This document shows positions 15,501 through 26,922 of a stretch of 64,000 nucleotides of DNA, piece by piece. Made by a program: the position numbers and the translations under genes. This DNA comes from Paragorgia papillata (lineage: Eukaryota; Cnidaria; Anthozoa; Scleralcyonacea; Coralliidae): contig JAWNZC010000419.1 of the NCBI GenBank assembly GCA_035771165.1, forward strand, positions 1,100,001 to 1,164,000. The letters are read 5' to 3'. Below the pieces are notes generated by a model. The model was not told the origin of the DNA and searched no databases. It saw nothing but the letters and a program-made list of their open reading frames with translations. How positions within the stretch are numbered: the stretch's first letter is position 1; every line of letters begins with the position of its first letter.

Positions 15501-15681
15501 TCAATAATTTGACTCAAGTTATTTCAGAAATAACCCATCCACAGTCGGAAAAAAAGGCTTCCCTCGATAGTATTACCACTAGCACTAAACCTTGAACCCT
15601 TTTTTTCGTTCTGTGGATCTGAATTATCCAGTTATATCAGCATTTTAAAATACTTACATTTAACACTTTTCTTTCCGCCAT
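580..15681 (-). CDS. YJU2: YJU2 (CCDC94) pre-mRNA splicing factor, 8 exons
   Basis: YJU2 family proteins join the spliceosome with the Prp19-associated complex and promote the first catalytic step of splicing in the nucleus. Exons, in order: 15658-15681, 14622-14722, 13917-14061, 12851-12985, 1807-1900, 1541-1628, 993-1140, and a last exon from 838. The protein starts MAERKVLN, then [10 protein letters not shown] zinc-binding pair follows, with CNTC at residues 43-46 and CPRC at 80-83, then [15 protein letters not shown], the acidic [10 protein letters not shown] and [10 protein letters not shown]. All are family hallmarks. Phases agree through exon 7. The end is uncertain: the open frame of exon 8 stops at 656, but a family-like acidic tail ([17 protein letters not shown], stop at 580-582) lies in another frame. 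A small intron or frameshift must lie between. Intron 4 (1901-12850) contains the giant minisatellite. TALDO1 ends 534 bp upstream. Confidence 0.93.
855..960. mobile_element. dispersed repeat (TACTCTGATGAAGGGCTC family)
   Basis: This block (ACTCTGATGAAGGGCTCCG, then CATTTCGTTATCAAAAC, then TTTTCACTTGGCTCTA) is repeated closely at 15220-15305. Related fragments occur at 33232-33280 and, inverted, at 58680-58740. It lies in intron 7 of YJU2. Confidence 0.6.
1194..1534. repeat. pyrimidine microsatellite (ATTC)n-(TCCC)n-(TTCC)n
   Basis: Tetranucleotide runs, about 50 bp of CATT, then about 140 bp of uninterrupted TCCC, then TTCC variants, fill the YJU2 intron next to exon 6. The long Pro/Ser/Leu reading frames across it are artefacts of the repeat. 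Confidence 0.95.
1681..1796. repeat. (CACTTCACTC)n short tandem repeat
   Basis: Pentamer units CACTT and CACTC alternate directly against the donor side of YJU2 exon 5. Confidence 0.9.
1911..12310. repeat. giant 10-bp minisatellite (CAACAAATCG)n
   Basis: About 10.4 kb, roughly 1,040 units, of a 10-bp repeat. The main variants are CAACAAATCG, CAACAAATCA, CAACACATGG, CAACACATCG, CAACAAATAG and CAACAGATCA. The outer parts (about 1911-3270 and 8290-12300) stay in strict 10-bp register. The middle (about 3270-8290) has many indels and small inverted units. Because 10 is not divisible by 3, every frame of the plus strand encodes the same decapeptide ([10 protein letters not shown] type), and the minus strand encodes [10 protein letters not shown]. 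This explains the very long open frames. It lies wholly inside intron 4 of YJU2. Confidence 0.98.
3540..8020. repeat. sub-zone of the minisatellite with inverted units
   Basis: At more than a dozen points the array switches orientation for about 10-20 bases and back, as in GGATTTGTTGCGATTTGCAA near 3548. Similar junctions are seen near 3918, 4350, 4452, 4563, 4686, 5016, 5175, 6098, 6360, 6420, 6797, 7285 and 7997. Each creates a short palindrome. They are absent from the flanking regular parts of the array. Confidence 0.85.
13300..13775 (+). mobile_element. 3' end of a non-LTR retrotransposon with (TGAA)n tail
   Basis: The plus strand reads [20 protein letters not shown] and then [19 protein letters not shown] before a stop at 13494-13496. 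I recognise this as the C-terminal end of a cnidarian-type non-LTR retrotransposon ORF2. About 150 bp of AT-rich 3' sequence follows, ending in a (TGAA)n/(TGGA)n tail at 13649-13773. It is 5'-truncated and lies in YJU2 intron 3, opposite to the gene. Confidence 0.7.
14200..14606. repeat. pyrimidine tandem repeat (CCTTCCCTTCACCT type)
   Basis: Irregular 15-30 bp pyrimidine units of CCTTCC and CACCTCC lie in YJU2 intron 2, immediately downstream of exon 2. The proline/serine/phenylalanine frames here are repeat artefacts. Confidence 0.9.
14877..15060. mobile_element. dispersed repeat (GCCAGACGATTTTATTC family), two tandem copies
   Basis: The block GGCTAACGCCAGATGATTTT, with the flanking phrase TTAACACTTTGAAGCCTGA, occurs twice here. 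Related copies appear at 45-85, 21290-21385 (inverted), 23085-23130 (partial), 32755-32812 and 52645-52710 (inverted). It is a short high-copy element. Confidence 0.6.
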
Positions 15682-16215
15682 CTTGGATTGGTCGTGGACA
15701 AATTAAAAGGGATTGGGGAGAGAACTTTTGCCTAGATCCAGTCTCCTTACCACGCGGTCGCTGCATAAGTTAGCATAATTATGCATAATTATTATTTATA
15801 ATATCAGTCCATATTCTCTATAGAACTTGAGAAACATAAAACAAGACTTTTTAGGACTTTTTAAGTATTTGAAGACATTCTGTTATTAGAAGACATTTCA
15901 TTACATACTTAACGAGTAATTAAATTATTAGAATTATAGAATACAAAAGCCATTATGGTGATATGATTATCACAGAATACAGAAGCACTAATACACATTA
16001 ATTGGGATTAATAACTAATAATAATTATGAAAAGAGCCACAGTATGTGGTAACTACGTCAATGTTACAATGAAGCTCAAATGTTAGACTTTAAAACCTTG
16101 TATTTTTGAATATCTAACAAACTTAAATAAATCTAGCAGTGATTAATGGTTCATAATCAAGATGATGGAAATATATTTGTTTGTGTGTATAAGGAGTACT
16201 GTATATTCGATCCAT

Positions 16216-19200
16216 TTAAAGATTTTCCTTAATCATGTTTTCCAGTTTTACAGAATCTGCAGCAAACTTCCGAATTCCTTCTGCAAGCTTTTCTGTAGCC
16301 ATGGCGTCTTCATTTAGAAGAAATCGGAAAGCCTTTTCATCCAAGTGGATTTGTTCAATATTCACGTTTTGAGCTGAAACATTGCAAGAAATTAATTCTA
16401 ATTATTTTAATTGGTTCTCATTGGTTCTAATTAATTCTAATTAATTCTACTTAATTCTAAATAATTCTAATTAATTCTAATTAATTCTAATTAATTCTAA
16501 TTAATTCTAATTAATTCTACTAATTCTAATTAATTCTAATTAATTTAATTAATTTAATTATTGATTAATAACTATATATTATCTAATTAATTGTGAAAAA
16601 AAATTAAAAATTACCCGTTTCTTTTGAAAGTTTTTGTTCAACAGTCTCCGTAGATTCACTTAACGTTCCCAATAGACCAGGACTAATTAAAAAAATACCA
16701 AAAAATATTTTGTTATATCAATTTTGTCTGATCTTCAGGTTTCCTGCAATCAATTCAAAGCTCACCTTATGGTCAGTAAATCACAACCAGCTAGTTCAGT
16801 AATCTGTTTAGGATTTCTAAATGAAGCTCCCATTACTACGGTCTTGTAGCCAAACTTCTTATAGTAATTATAAATGCTGGTAACACTCTTTACACCTGAA
16901 ACAATATTTATAAGAGTAAACTAATCTTATTTAAACTAATCTTATTTATACTGGATAGCTCTATCAGTTAATAGCCAACTGTTCTCCCTAGAGGTCCAGT
17001 AAGGGCCATCCCTCATTGGTCCAGTGTTTCTACAGGAGGAAACCAGAGTAAACTAAACTAACTTTATTTATACTGGATAACCCTATCAGTCATATCCGAA
17101 CTGTTCTCTCTTGAGGTCCAGTAAGGGCCATCCTATTGGTCCAGTGTTTCTACAGGAGGAAACTGGAGTACCCGGAGGAAACCTGTGGTGTTTGGTAGAG
17201 TCAAACTGGAAGCACTCTTCTCGAATGCGGCCAAGTTGAAAATTTTTATTTAGATAACTGCTGAGAGCAGGAATTGAACCTGGGTCGCAGAGGTGAAAGG
17301 CACGTGCGCTAACCACTGTGCCAACAACACCACAAATAATATACTGTGGTAACATACTGTGGGTCAGAAGTTATAATTTACAGACAAAGGTTTACAGGTC
17401 TAGAGCATACCTGGGTCATCTGCAGGAGCGTAAGTCTTTTGGTCAGTATTCTTGACAAACCAATCGAAGATTCGACCAACAAATGGTGAAATTAATGTAA
17501 CCCCAGCTTCAGCACATGAAACAGCCTGCAAGAATATATATGAATAGATAACAAAATAGGAGAGAGGATGGATAAATAAATGAATAATTGGATAGGAGAG
17601 AGGATGGATAGATAAATGAATAATTGGATAGGAGAGAGGATGGATAGATAATTGAATGAATGGATAGGAGAGAGGATGGATAGATAATTGAATGAATGGA
17701 TAGGAGAGAGGATGGATAGATAAATGAATGAATGGATGTATGGATAGATGGATGGCTAGATGAATGGATGGATGGATGTGTGAGTGAGTGAGTGAGTGTA
17801 GAAAATAATTTACCTGTGCCAGACAGAAGAGCAGAGTCATATTACAATGAATTCCTTCTTTTTCAAGAATTCTATTAATTTAAACAAATATTAATTTAAA
17901 TATTATAATATACATATTGTAAATATCATATAATATAACTGAACCAAATAATTATTTGCTCAAAAACTATAAAAATCTTTATCAAAATATTTCAAATAAG
18001 TCTCACTCTGCAGCCTTAATTCCTTCCCAGGTTGAACTTAATTTGATAAGAATTCTTTCTCTTCCAATGTCAAATTCCTCATACATTGCAATCAAATGTC
18101 GAGCTTTTTTTAACTGACCCTCAATGTCAAATGAAAGTCTAAAAATAAAATATATTATTATTAAAATAAACACAATATTAAGGGGATGTTTATATGGAGG
18201 CAAGCCAGCCCAGGCTAGCCGGCTTTGCCAAGATCTCGCTTAATATGCTATTGTTTAATTTCTTATTAATTTTCATCTTGTGTTTACAGTATATGAGAGA
18301 CGAGCCAGCCCACCTAGCCAAGATCTCTGAACCAAATAATTATTTGCTCAAAAACTATAAAAATCTTTATCAAAATATTTCAAATAAGTCTCACTCTGCA
18401 GCCTTAATTCCTTCCGTTACCCAGGCTGGTTTTTCCCCATGTAAACACGATTGACTGGGCTGGCCCACCTACCCACCCACAACTCACACCCCCCCCCCCC
18501 CCCCCCCTCTTGGCTACACCACTGAAAGGGATACAACATTCTATAGATACCTAGCATCCACTTCTGTTGAGACTCGTCCACGAATAAGTTTCAGAATTTC
18601 TCTTCCAAACAACACATACTGAAATTATATATAAAAGAAATAAGTGTATTGCATTTGCTAATGTTATATGTTACAGTCATTTGCAACTCATTTTTCAAAC
18701 AAATCTTCAGAAGTTTGTTCCAAAGTTTGGAAGTTCATTTGGAAGCTCGTAGTTCATTTTGAACTACGCATTTGATTGGCTGCTTGGTTCTTAGCAGCCA
18801 ATCAAATGCGTAGCTCAAAATGAACTTTGAACTTCGCAATGAACTTGCGAACTTCAGAATGAACTTCCAAAGATTTGGATAAAAAGTGAGTTGCAAATGA
18901 CTGTAAATCTAAACACCTGGCCAAATGCTTTCAACATTTCATTCAACATCATTCAACATTGTTGAATTCAACCATGATTCAACATGTTGAAAGCATTTCG
19001 CCACCCTGTTGAATGATGTTGAATGATGTTGAATGGTGTTGAACGATGTTGAACGAAATTTGAACATGTTCAAATTTTCATTCAACATGCGTTCAACAAT
19101 GTACAGTATTGTTGAATGATGTTACATGAAATGTTGAAAGCGTTTGGCCAAACCTTAAAGCTTCATTGACTAAGTATTTATTAGTAATGCTATGTTTTAT

Positions 19201-20408
19201 ATTAGCATTTTATATTATATTAAAATGTAAACTTTGAATTATTATCAAACATCACATACCAACCTATCCATGGTCATTTCAATTATTTCATTCACATCCC
19301 TTTAAATAAACGAAATAATGTTTAAATAATTGAATAGCATAATTTGATATGTGATTTAAAAACGATTTCTGTGAATTTACATGACATATTGTGAAAATGA
19401 ATATCCTTTGCATATTATATAACATTTTAATATATATAATTTATTATAAAAAATATATAAAATTTGCATATAATAAAATATGATCATATGCAGCAAGTGC
19501 ACAATATTACTGCAATGCTTGTAAATTCTGAGCTTATAATGATTAACGTTTTAGTTGATATTTAATTGCAAAGTTTAATACACATTTTAAATTTTATTCT
19601 ATGAAATTGCGAAATCAAGGCAACACCAAATAAAGCTTGGCTGATATCGCGAAATTAAATACGCGCGAAATTAAATATAGTAAAATGTAGCAAATTTAAA
19701 TGTAGCAAATATAATCTAATTATAATTTGCAACATTTTACTGCTCAAAAGAAAAGTAGAAATTAAGAAAAAAAGCCTTTTTTCAACAAAAACGATTTGCA
19801 CATCGCCACGTCTACAATGGAAACTAATTACGTAACATTTAAATGAATCTGGAAATTTTGCCCGGGTACAGGTTTCAAAAAACATGCGAAGATTTTGATG
19901 TGCAAAGTTTAATACAGAACGTAAACCATGCACAAAAATTAAGTGTTAAGAATAAACTATGAATGGTAAACAAAATACTAAAAGAATCTTGGAGAATAAT
20001 CCTTCAATTTCAACCTAATAATTATGCATGTCCTGTCCTGAATGCCTGCGAAGACTAGCTCATTTCCTGCTACGCTATATAAAATTGAATTAAAGCTAAA
20101 TAAACGTACAGATACATCTATCTTTTCACTTACTTCCCGTTCTCTTTGCCATACTTAATAGCTCCATCGAATAAATATTTATACTCAGGCATTTTCGAAG
20201 CAGCTAGAAGCAGGGAAGGGTTTGTAGTCGCATCAGTGGGCTTGAACTGATCGATAGCTGAAATTATAAATTATTAAGTTGATCAGATATTAGCGTCTTT
20301 AAAACGATCTTCTTCGTGTAATTTCATTCGGGTGTACATACTTTTAAAATCTCCAGTATCTGCAACTACTGTTGTGTATTGTTTAAGTTGTTCAAGAGCT
20401 GAAGCCAT
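16216..20408 (-). CDS. TALDO1: transaldolase, 10 exons, complete
   Basis: Transaldolase transfers a dihydroxyacetone unit between sugar phosphates in the non-oxidative pentose phosphate pathway, in the cytosol. Exons: 20342-20408, 20134-20257, 19260-19299, 18551-18618, 18007-18138, 17814-17871, 17411-17525, 16766-16895, 16615-16682, 16216-16373. The phases sum to 320 codons including the stop (319 aa), close to the usual 330 or so. Landmarks: [10 protein letters not shown] at residues 13-22, [40 protein letters not shown] (this Lys is the Schiff-base residue), [33 protein letters not shown] and IHLDEKAFR near the C-terminus. All active-site blocks are present. Start at [10 protein letters not shown]. 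Introns hold a SINE, a minisatellite and three foldback elements. YJU2 lies 534 bp downstream in the same orientation. Confidence 0.97.
16390..16600. repeat. (TTAATTCTAA)n AT-rich repeat
   Basis: About ten copies of the 10-bp TTAATTCTAA motif followed by TTAATT runs, in the last intron of TALDO1. Confidence 0.9.
16965..17345 (-). mobile_element. tRNA-derived SINE plus a partial tandem copy
   Basis: Read on the minus strand, the head contains TGGCACAGTGGTTAGCGC (A-box-like) and GGTTCAATTCCTGC (B-box-like) at about 17270-17330. The body reads GTCAAACTGGAAGC and CCTCCTGTAGAAACACTGG. The body segment GGTCCAGTAAGGGCCATCC is duplicated at about 16995 and 17117, so a second truncated copy sits alongside. 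It lies in TALDO1 intron 7. Confidence 0.75.
17555..17795. repeat. minisatellite (about 32-40 bp units) and GATG microsatellite
   Basis: Units of GGATAGGAGAGAGGATGGAT plus a variable AT-rich part repeat four to five times, then degrade into GGAT/GAGT tetranucleotides. It lies in TALDO1 intron 6. Confidence 0.9.
18186..18452. mobile_element. inverted-repeat element carrying a copied piece of TALDO1 exon 5
   Basis: The left end GTTTATATGGAGGCAAGCCA pairs imperfectly with the right end TGGTTTTTCCCCATGTAAAC. Between them, 18327-18415 is an identical 89-bp copy of 17939-18027, which spans the 3' end of TALDO1 exon 5, its splice donor and intron sequence. The copy sits in the neighbouring intron in the same orientation. 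Confidence 0.8.
18489..18507. repeat. poly-C tract
   Basis: An uninterrupted run of 19 C residues in TALDO1 intron 4. Confidence 0.95.
18674..18903. mobile_element. Tc1/mariner-type MITE, TA target site
   Basis: The inverted ends are CAGTCATTTGCAACTCA and its complement TGAGTTGCAAATGACTG, flanked by TA at 18672-18673 and 18904-18905. The interior is itself a hairpin (AGCCAATCAAATGCGTAG against its complement). The CAGT start and TA flanks fit Tc1/mariner-type non-autonomous elements. A related family (GTTCGGAAGTTC blocks) is at 59321. Confidence 0.8.
18918..19150. mobile_element. foldback MITE rich in TTCAACAT
   Basis: The ends TGGCCAAATGCTTTCAACAT and its near-complement (CGTTTGGCCA at 19141-19150) are inverted. 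The inside is built from TTCAACAT and GTTGAATGATG motifs in both orientations. It lies 12 bp from the previous element, in TALDO1 intron 3. Confidence 0.75.
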
Positions 20409-20539
20409 CTTGCTTTCCGAAGGTTTTCAAAAGCAAATTCAAAACGTCTTCCACACTGCTTCGACGTCACTTGCTCGAAGTGCCCTGTAGTAGCGGCAAC
20501 TCGTACTGGGCTCTTTTTTCCGCTACCCAGAACCCACAA

Positions 20540-20850
20540 CGAACATGGAAACACACAGACATAATAACACGCGAACATGAAAAACGCAGCACGCGAACAT
20601 AGAAAACATGGCATGCGCAGATGAAAAACACGGACACGCTAACATGGAAAACACGGACACGTAAACATAGACTGAAACGCAGCACGCAAACATAGAAGAC
20701 AAGGACAAGTAGACATAAAAAACACAGCACGCAGACATGGAAACATAGCACGCAGACGTGGAAACACAGCACGCAAACACAGAAAACACGGACACAGACA
20801 TAAAAACACAGCACGCAGATATGGAAAACACGGACACGCAGACAAGCTTC
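20540..20850. repeat. degenerate minisatellite upstream of TALDO1
   Basis: Imperfect units of AACATGGAAACACAGCACGC and AACACGGACACGC (about 18-24 bp) run from about 130 bp upstream of the TALDO1 start. The cysteine/valine-rich frames on the minus strand come from the repeat. The array lies in the likely promoter-proximal region. Confidence 0.85.
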
Positions 20851-21289
20851 AACAAAAGAAAATATAGCTAATCAAAGTTTGAAAAAGGAGCTGTTTTTAT
20901 TCAGTTTACAATACATCATATTCCTGTGTTACTTGTATATAAAGTAATTTACACAATATCGTGCAGCCATTGTTACAACTGCATACTGCGCTCTGGAAGA
21001 GAATCTTCAAGAACATTAAAGGGTAGAGATTGTTATTTTTTTGTTTACTTGCATGCGTAAACACTCTTAATAGACAAGACAAGGAAGCAACGTTTACCAA
21101 CGTATGTCGTTACCATATCAAAACAATAATTCTGTGAATTATCCTCACATTCGATAGCTCGCCTTCAACCATTAGTCCTTATTTAAAAAAAGAAAAGAAA
21201 AGACCTTTGATTAGTATATTACTACTAATTTTAATTCACCATAGCAGGATGCTTCGAATTAACATCAATAATTTGGTCTTGTTTACCTC

Positions 21290-21390
21290 ATTCCTGTCCG
21301 AGGGCTTCCCCAGAGGTGAATAAAATCGCCTGGCGTTAGCCAGAATAAAATACTAAAGACCTATTCGGACAGGAAAGAGTTAAAGTGCCT
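21290..21390. mobile_element. dispersed repeat (GCCAGACGATTTTATTC family), inverted copy
   Basis: The block ATAAAATCGCCTGGCGTTAG, with CTGTCCGAGGGCTTCCCC before it, matches the family seen at 14970 and 52670 in reverse orientation. Confidence 0.6.
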
Positions 21391-21701
21391 ATGCAACGAA
21401 ATTTCACCTCAGTTTTTTATGATTGCATTTGAAAGAACATTTCAAATGACAACGTAACATCTTTCGTAGTGAAAGAAATATCTCAAGAACGAAGCAAGGA
21501 AACGGAAAATTGCAAAAGATATTACTTTTTCATTTTAAGTGTTCTTTCAAATAAGACAGACTTAATTTTCGCTTCATATGCACTTTAAAATATTTGGCTT
21601 ACTATATATTTATATCATATACGGTAGTTGACAACTACAAGGCTGTACAATGTATTTCCACCTCACCTAGTCCTTAAAAACATACGTCGGAGTCAGACGT
21701 T

Positions 21702-24141
21702 TCACATCCACGCTCCACGGCGGGAACTGGATTTCATCCCGTGCGCTTTCTCAGGTTCCTTGACCTTCACTTGAGCTGAAGCTGAGCAACTCTGATTCTC
21801 GTGCACTAAACCTTCAGTCTTGAAAATGACTTGACGAGCAATCTTCTTCGGTATTTTTCTTCCATCACGAGAAAAATACTCAATTTCTTCTAAAAATGTT
21901 AAGTGTTAAAGTCAAACGGTTAAGATAATTGTTGTAGAGAAGTTATTAATTAATTCGTCGATGTAAGCCCTTCTCAAGAGAGTTTGAAGTCTTTGGAAAA
22001 ATAAAAAAGCCTTTGAAAACAAGTTTTGTATTAGTCAAGTAACAAGTCTTTGCTGAGAAGAATTCTCAAGTCAAGTTTCAAAGTCCCAATTCAACTCAAT
22101 TAATTTCAATCCAATCCAATCCATTTCTGAGTTGTGTGGTGTGGTGTGGTGTGGTGTGATGTTGTATTGTATTGTGTTGTGTTGCGTTGTATTGTATTGT
22201 GTTGTGCGGTGCGGTGTTGTGTTGTGTTGTGTTGTGTTGTGTTGTTGTTGTGCGGTGTTGTGCCGTTCTGCGCTAGGCTGCGCTGTGTTGTGTGTTGTGC
22301 TGTGCGGTGCTGTGCTGTGCTATGTTGTGCTGTGTTGTGTTGTGCTGTGTTTGTGCTGTGTTGTGCTGTGTTGTGCTGTGTTGTGCTGTGTTGTTCTGTG
22401 TTGTTCTGTGTTGTGTTGTGTTGTGTTGTGTTGTGTTGTGTTGTGTTGTGTTGTGTTGTGTTGTGTTGTGCTGTCTTGTGTTGTGTTGTGTTGTTGTGTC
22501 CCCGATTAGTACACCACTTGTGGTGCGCTAGAGTAAAGTTGTTGATTGATTGATTGATTGTGTTGTGTTGTGTTGTGTTGTGTTGTGTTGTGTTGTGTTG
22601 TGTTGTGCTGTTGTGTTGTGTTGTGTTGTGTTGTGCTGAGTTGTGTTGTGTTGTGTTGTGTTGTGTTGTGTTGTGTTGTGTTGTGTGGTGTGATGTGGTG
22701 TTGTGTTGAGTTATGTTGTATTGTGTTGACAAAAGTATAGATCTAAATAGGTTGAACTCCTTCACTACCACTGCACTCATATATCTTGTGTTATTATAAC
22801 TCCATACCCTCAGAATCCTCATCTTTGTTGCCATTATCGCCATTGTTTCCATAGCGACCATTAGTGACCACGTCCCGGGTCAGTTCATCACTCTCAGTCC
22901 AGAAAACGTTAGGAAGAGTATAGTTCATTGGAGTGATGGGCAGGTCAGCAGAAGGAGAAGCTAAAAACAGTATAAAGTTATTTAGTATAGTATACAGTAT
23001 AAAATTATTAACAATGTAAATAACAGCCACGTCAGACTACGGGAACGGGGAACGTAACAAGTCATTAACGCATTCCTGCCTGAGCCAGCTAAAATTGCTC
23101 CCCGTTTATTATTCCACTCTGCCTAACGCCAAAATTGATTTCAAATAACAATCATACCTTGGAGTCTTTCAACCATTGTATCCGCTGACGGAACAACAAT
23201 GCTATCCCGGCGCTGTAACAAGAGATTAACTTTAATAATGCTACAATAAATATTTCAATGAAATGGGTTCCCCACAACTTTTAGTTCATAACTACCTTAG
23301 CCTTGTTCTTCTTATTTCTTTCCTTCTTCTTCTGTTTTTTCTGGCTTTTAAGCTTCAGGTAAAAAAATGATTACGTTAGTAAAGCCCCGCATAGACGACC
23401 AAGTTTTCGTTGACAAGTTCCTTTGTAGCTTTCCTTGCTCGTGTGTACGATGAACACGTTTTTCCCCCAACAATTTTCCTTGACAAGTTATAATTGCTCG
23501 TGTGTACGGTTGGACAAGTTTTCCTTGACGTCAATGATCGCGTAATAAGCTTAGGAGATGATCTTGTCAAGTTTTCCTTGACGATTATACACACGGACAA
23601 TTTTCCTTGTTCAAAACCTGGCATGACCAGCTTTTGAACAAGGCTCCTTGTCAAGGAAAAACTTGTCAATTTGTGTCGTGCACACGAACAAATAAAACTT
23701 GTTAAGGAAAAACTTGTCAAGGAAAACTTGGTCGTCTGTGCGGTGCTTTACGAAGTGAGCTTCACGTTGTTAATGTTTCATGTAGCTGTCGTTAAGTTAA
23801 ACTCAGGAAACTTTGAGCTCCAGAACAACCTGGGTCTGCTGTTATCCCTATACGTGAATGAAACTCATATGGAATCTTTCTTTCAATACTTACAGATAAA
23901 GCTTTGCTTTCTTTTCCCGCAGCAGATTTTTTCGCTGGAGGAAGCTCAGATTCCTTGACCATCAGCTGAGCTTGAGATGAACAATTGCGTTGCGCAATAA
24001 AATCTTGCTTAGGAATCTTCTTGCCATTTGCATCAAAGTACTCAATTTCCTCTAAAAAACCCCAACAATAGTTATATATCCATCCATCCATCCATCCATC
24101 CATCTATCCATTCTTTTTTTCTTTTTTTCTTTTTTTCTTTG

Positions 24142-24173
<32 letters not shown>

Positions 24174-26835
24174 TTCCTTCCTTCCTTCCTTCCTTCCTTC
24201 CTTCCTTCCTTCCTTCCTTCCTTCCTTCCTTCCTTCCTTCCTTCCTTCCTTCCTTCCCTCCCTCCCTCCCTCCCTCCCTCCCTCCCTCCCTCCCTCCCTC
24301 CCTCCCTCCCTCCCTCCCTCCCTCCCTCCCTCCCTCCCTCCCTCCCTCCCTCCCTCCTCCCTCCCTGCCTGCCTGCCTGCCTGCCTCCCTCCCTCCCTCC
24401 CTCCCTCCCTCCCTCCCTCCCTCCCTCCCTCCCTCCCTCCCTCCCTCCCTCCCTCCCTCCCTCCCTCCCTCCCTCCCTCCCTCCCTCCCTCCCTCCCTCC
24501 CTCCCCCTCCCCCTTCCTTCTTTCCTTCTTTCCTTCCTTCTTTCTTTCCTCCCTCCCTCCCTCCCTCCCTCCCTCCCTCCCTCCCTCCTCCCTCCCTCCC
24601 TCCCTCCCTCCCTCCCTCCCTCCCTCCCTCCCTCCCTCCCTCCCTCCCTCCCTCCCTCCCTCCCTCCCTCCCTCCCTCCCTCCCTCCCTCCCTCCCTCCC
24701 TCCCTCCCTCCCTCCCCTCCCCTCCCCTCCCCTCCCCTCCTTCCTCCTTCCCTCCCCCCTCCCTCTCACTCTCCTCTTCCCTCCGTCTTTTATTCAATCA
24801 TTAGCTAAATCAAACCTTCAGAATCCGAGTCATCTTTGACTTTGGCATCACTAAACTCCTTACACGTTGTCTTTGCCTTGCTCTTTTTATCGCCACCAGA
24901 CTGCACAATGTTCCTCAGTTTAACAACATGCTGGGGGACAGTTGTTGGAATAGTAACAGAAACTAAAAAGAATAAATTAAATTAAGTTTCTATTCTCTTG
25001 AAAATCCTTTTCACCAAAAACAATTACCTGGGACCTGTGAGGGAAGAGAGGGAAAAACATCTTCATAGAGCTAGAAAATAAATATATAGAAAAGACTTTC
25101 AATAAAAAAGCTTTCTTGTGAATAGATTCCAAGGCATTTTTTCTTGTCTGTTGAAGAGACAATTCCTCACCGTGGCTCGACGATGTAGTAATCTTTTCTC
25201 AGGTTCACTGGCTTGGCCACCGAGAAGAGGAAAGCTGCCAACATGCACTGGTTCTGCCAATAGATCACCACAAACACCTTGATCCAGCAGAGGAGAGCTG
25301 TACGAGAATAATGATGGAGGCCAGGAGACACAGACAGAAGGCAGCTAAACACAGAGGGAAAACAAATCAACAAAGTGGTTTAAATATTATGTTTCTAAAC
25401 ATAGTATCTTTGAAATGATCAAATCATGACACTCGAAAAATAAAAACTAACGTTCAGTATGGGAGTGAAAGAGTTAAGCGTTAAGCGCAAAGTTCTAGAT
25501 TGTGGCATACTTACAGAAGCTACAACACCACCAGCTGCAGAGGCATCCTGTGGACCACCATCGTCCTTCTTCCGGCTAAGAAGGACTGGGCAATCCTTCG
25601 AACCTAGGATGTCACCGGCACTGACATCAACCAAGAACGAAGGACGCACCGCGATGATGGTCTGGGGCTCTTGCAAGCTTTGGGTGTTGTTATGCTTAAA
25701 CTCCGCTAAAAGAAATAAAAAAGAATAAATTTAATCATTTTCCTTACAGTGCAAAAAAGTAAAGAGCTGTCTCCCTTTCCAGTGGCTATGCATAACACTG
25801 GGTAGGCAGTGTTTTTTATAGTGGCTCAATGGTGAGAGCGTCCGGAAGGTTGTGGATTCGAGTCCCGTCTGGAGCTCAGAGTTTTTCTCTGAGTTTAACT
25901 TACGACAGCCTGTACAGCAAAAACAAACGAAAAAACGAAAATACTAACCCTTTGCCTTGTCTGCTGAGCTACTGCCCTCATAGACTCCAGTAGTGATGCC
26001 ATGCTGCCCACCATTGGAAGATGTTTGGTGGTCTTCACTGTTCTCAATCAGTGCGCATGCTTCAACAACTCCAGTTGGCTGCACTAAAGTTGCTGGTGAG
26101 TTCGTGGCACCGTCATCTAACTCCACCATCACTTCAGCATCACTGATACAACGTCCCTTCTTGAAAGCTAAAACAAAATAAAAGCAAGAACAATTACCTA
26201 CACTGGTGGTCAAAATTATTGAGCCACCTACATTACTGCGAGTTTTTCAAAAGCTTCTTCAATCGTACAGTCAAATCATGGAATGCCCTGCCGGAATCAG
26301 TTAGATCCTTAACGTCCGTATCTTTATTTAAGACAGCTTTATACAATCACTACCACCTACACTCGTAAAAATCTCACAGCTTCTCAACAGGATGTGTTTG
26401 CAACAGACTTGTAGCAAGGCTGTTAACAGGTTGTAACAATGTTCTTCATTCAAGAAGCTGCTACAACCTTGTTAGCATCAACCTGTTAACAACTTGTTGA
26501 GTGCAGAGCGGTAACATGTTGTTGAAACAACTTGTCATCAGTCTGTTGGAGTCATCAGCCTTGTTACAAGTTGTCAACAACCTGTTACAGACATGTCAAC
26601 AACCTGGGACAGCCAGTGCGAACACATGACGGTGACAGCCTGTTGAACAGCCTTGTGACAACTTGCTTGCAGGTATGTAACAGCTTGCGCGTTTTTACAT
26701 GTGTAGCACTGAAAACAACTTTCGACTGCTTTGTTGATGTCATTATTATTTATATTATTACCATTAATTGTTAATTATAATTATAATTATTAATTAATCA
26801 ATTATTATTAATGTATTTTTGTTACGAACGCTGTA

Positions 26836-26922
<87 letters not shown>

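Noticed and set aside
20467..20855. Cysteine/phenylalanine-rich frames upstream of TALDO1
   Set aside because: Derived from a degenerate 18-24 bp minisatellite in several frames at once.
22106..22861. Threonine/glutamine/histidine-rich and cysteine/valine-rich frames
   Set aside because: Translations of a TTGTG microsatellite. Only 22808-22960 is credited, as an exon of the 12-exon gene.
25820..25893. Functional tRNA gene
   Set aside because: A- and B-box-like sequences are present but the acceptor stem does not close, and related copies elsewhere mark it as a SINE head.
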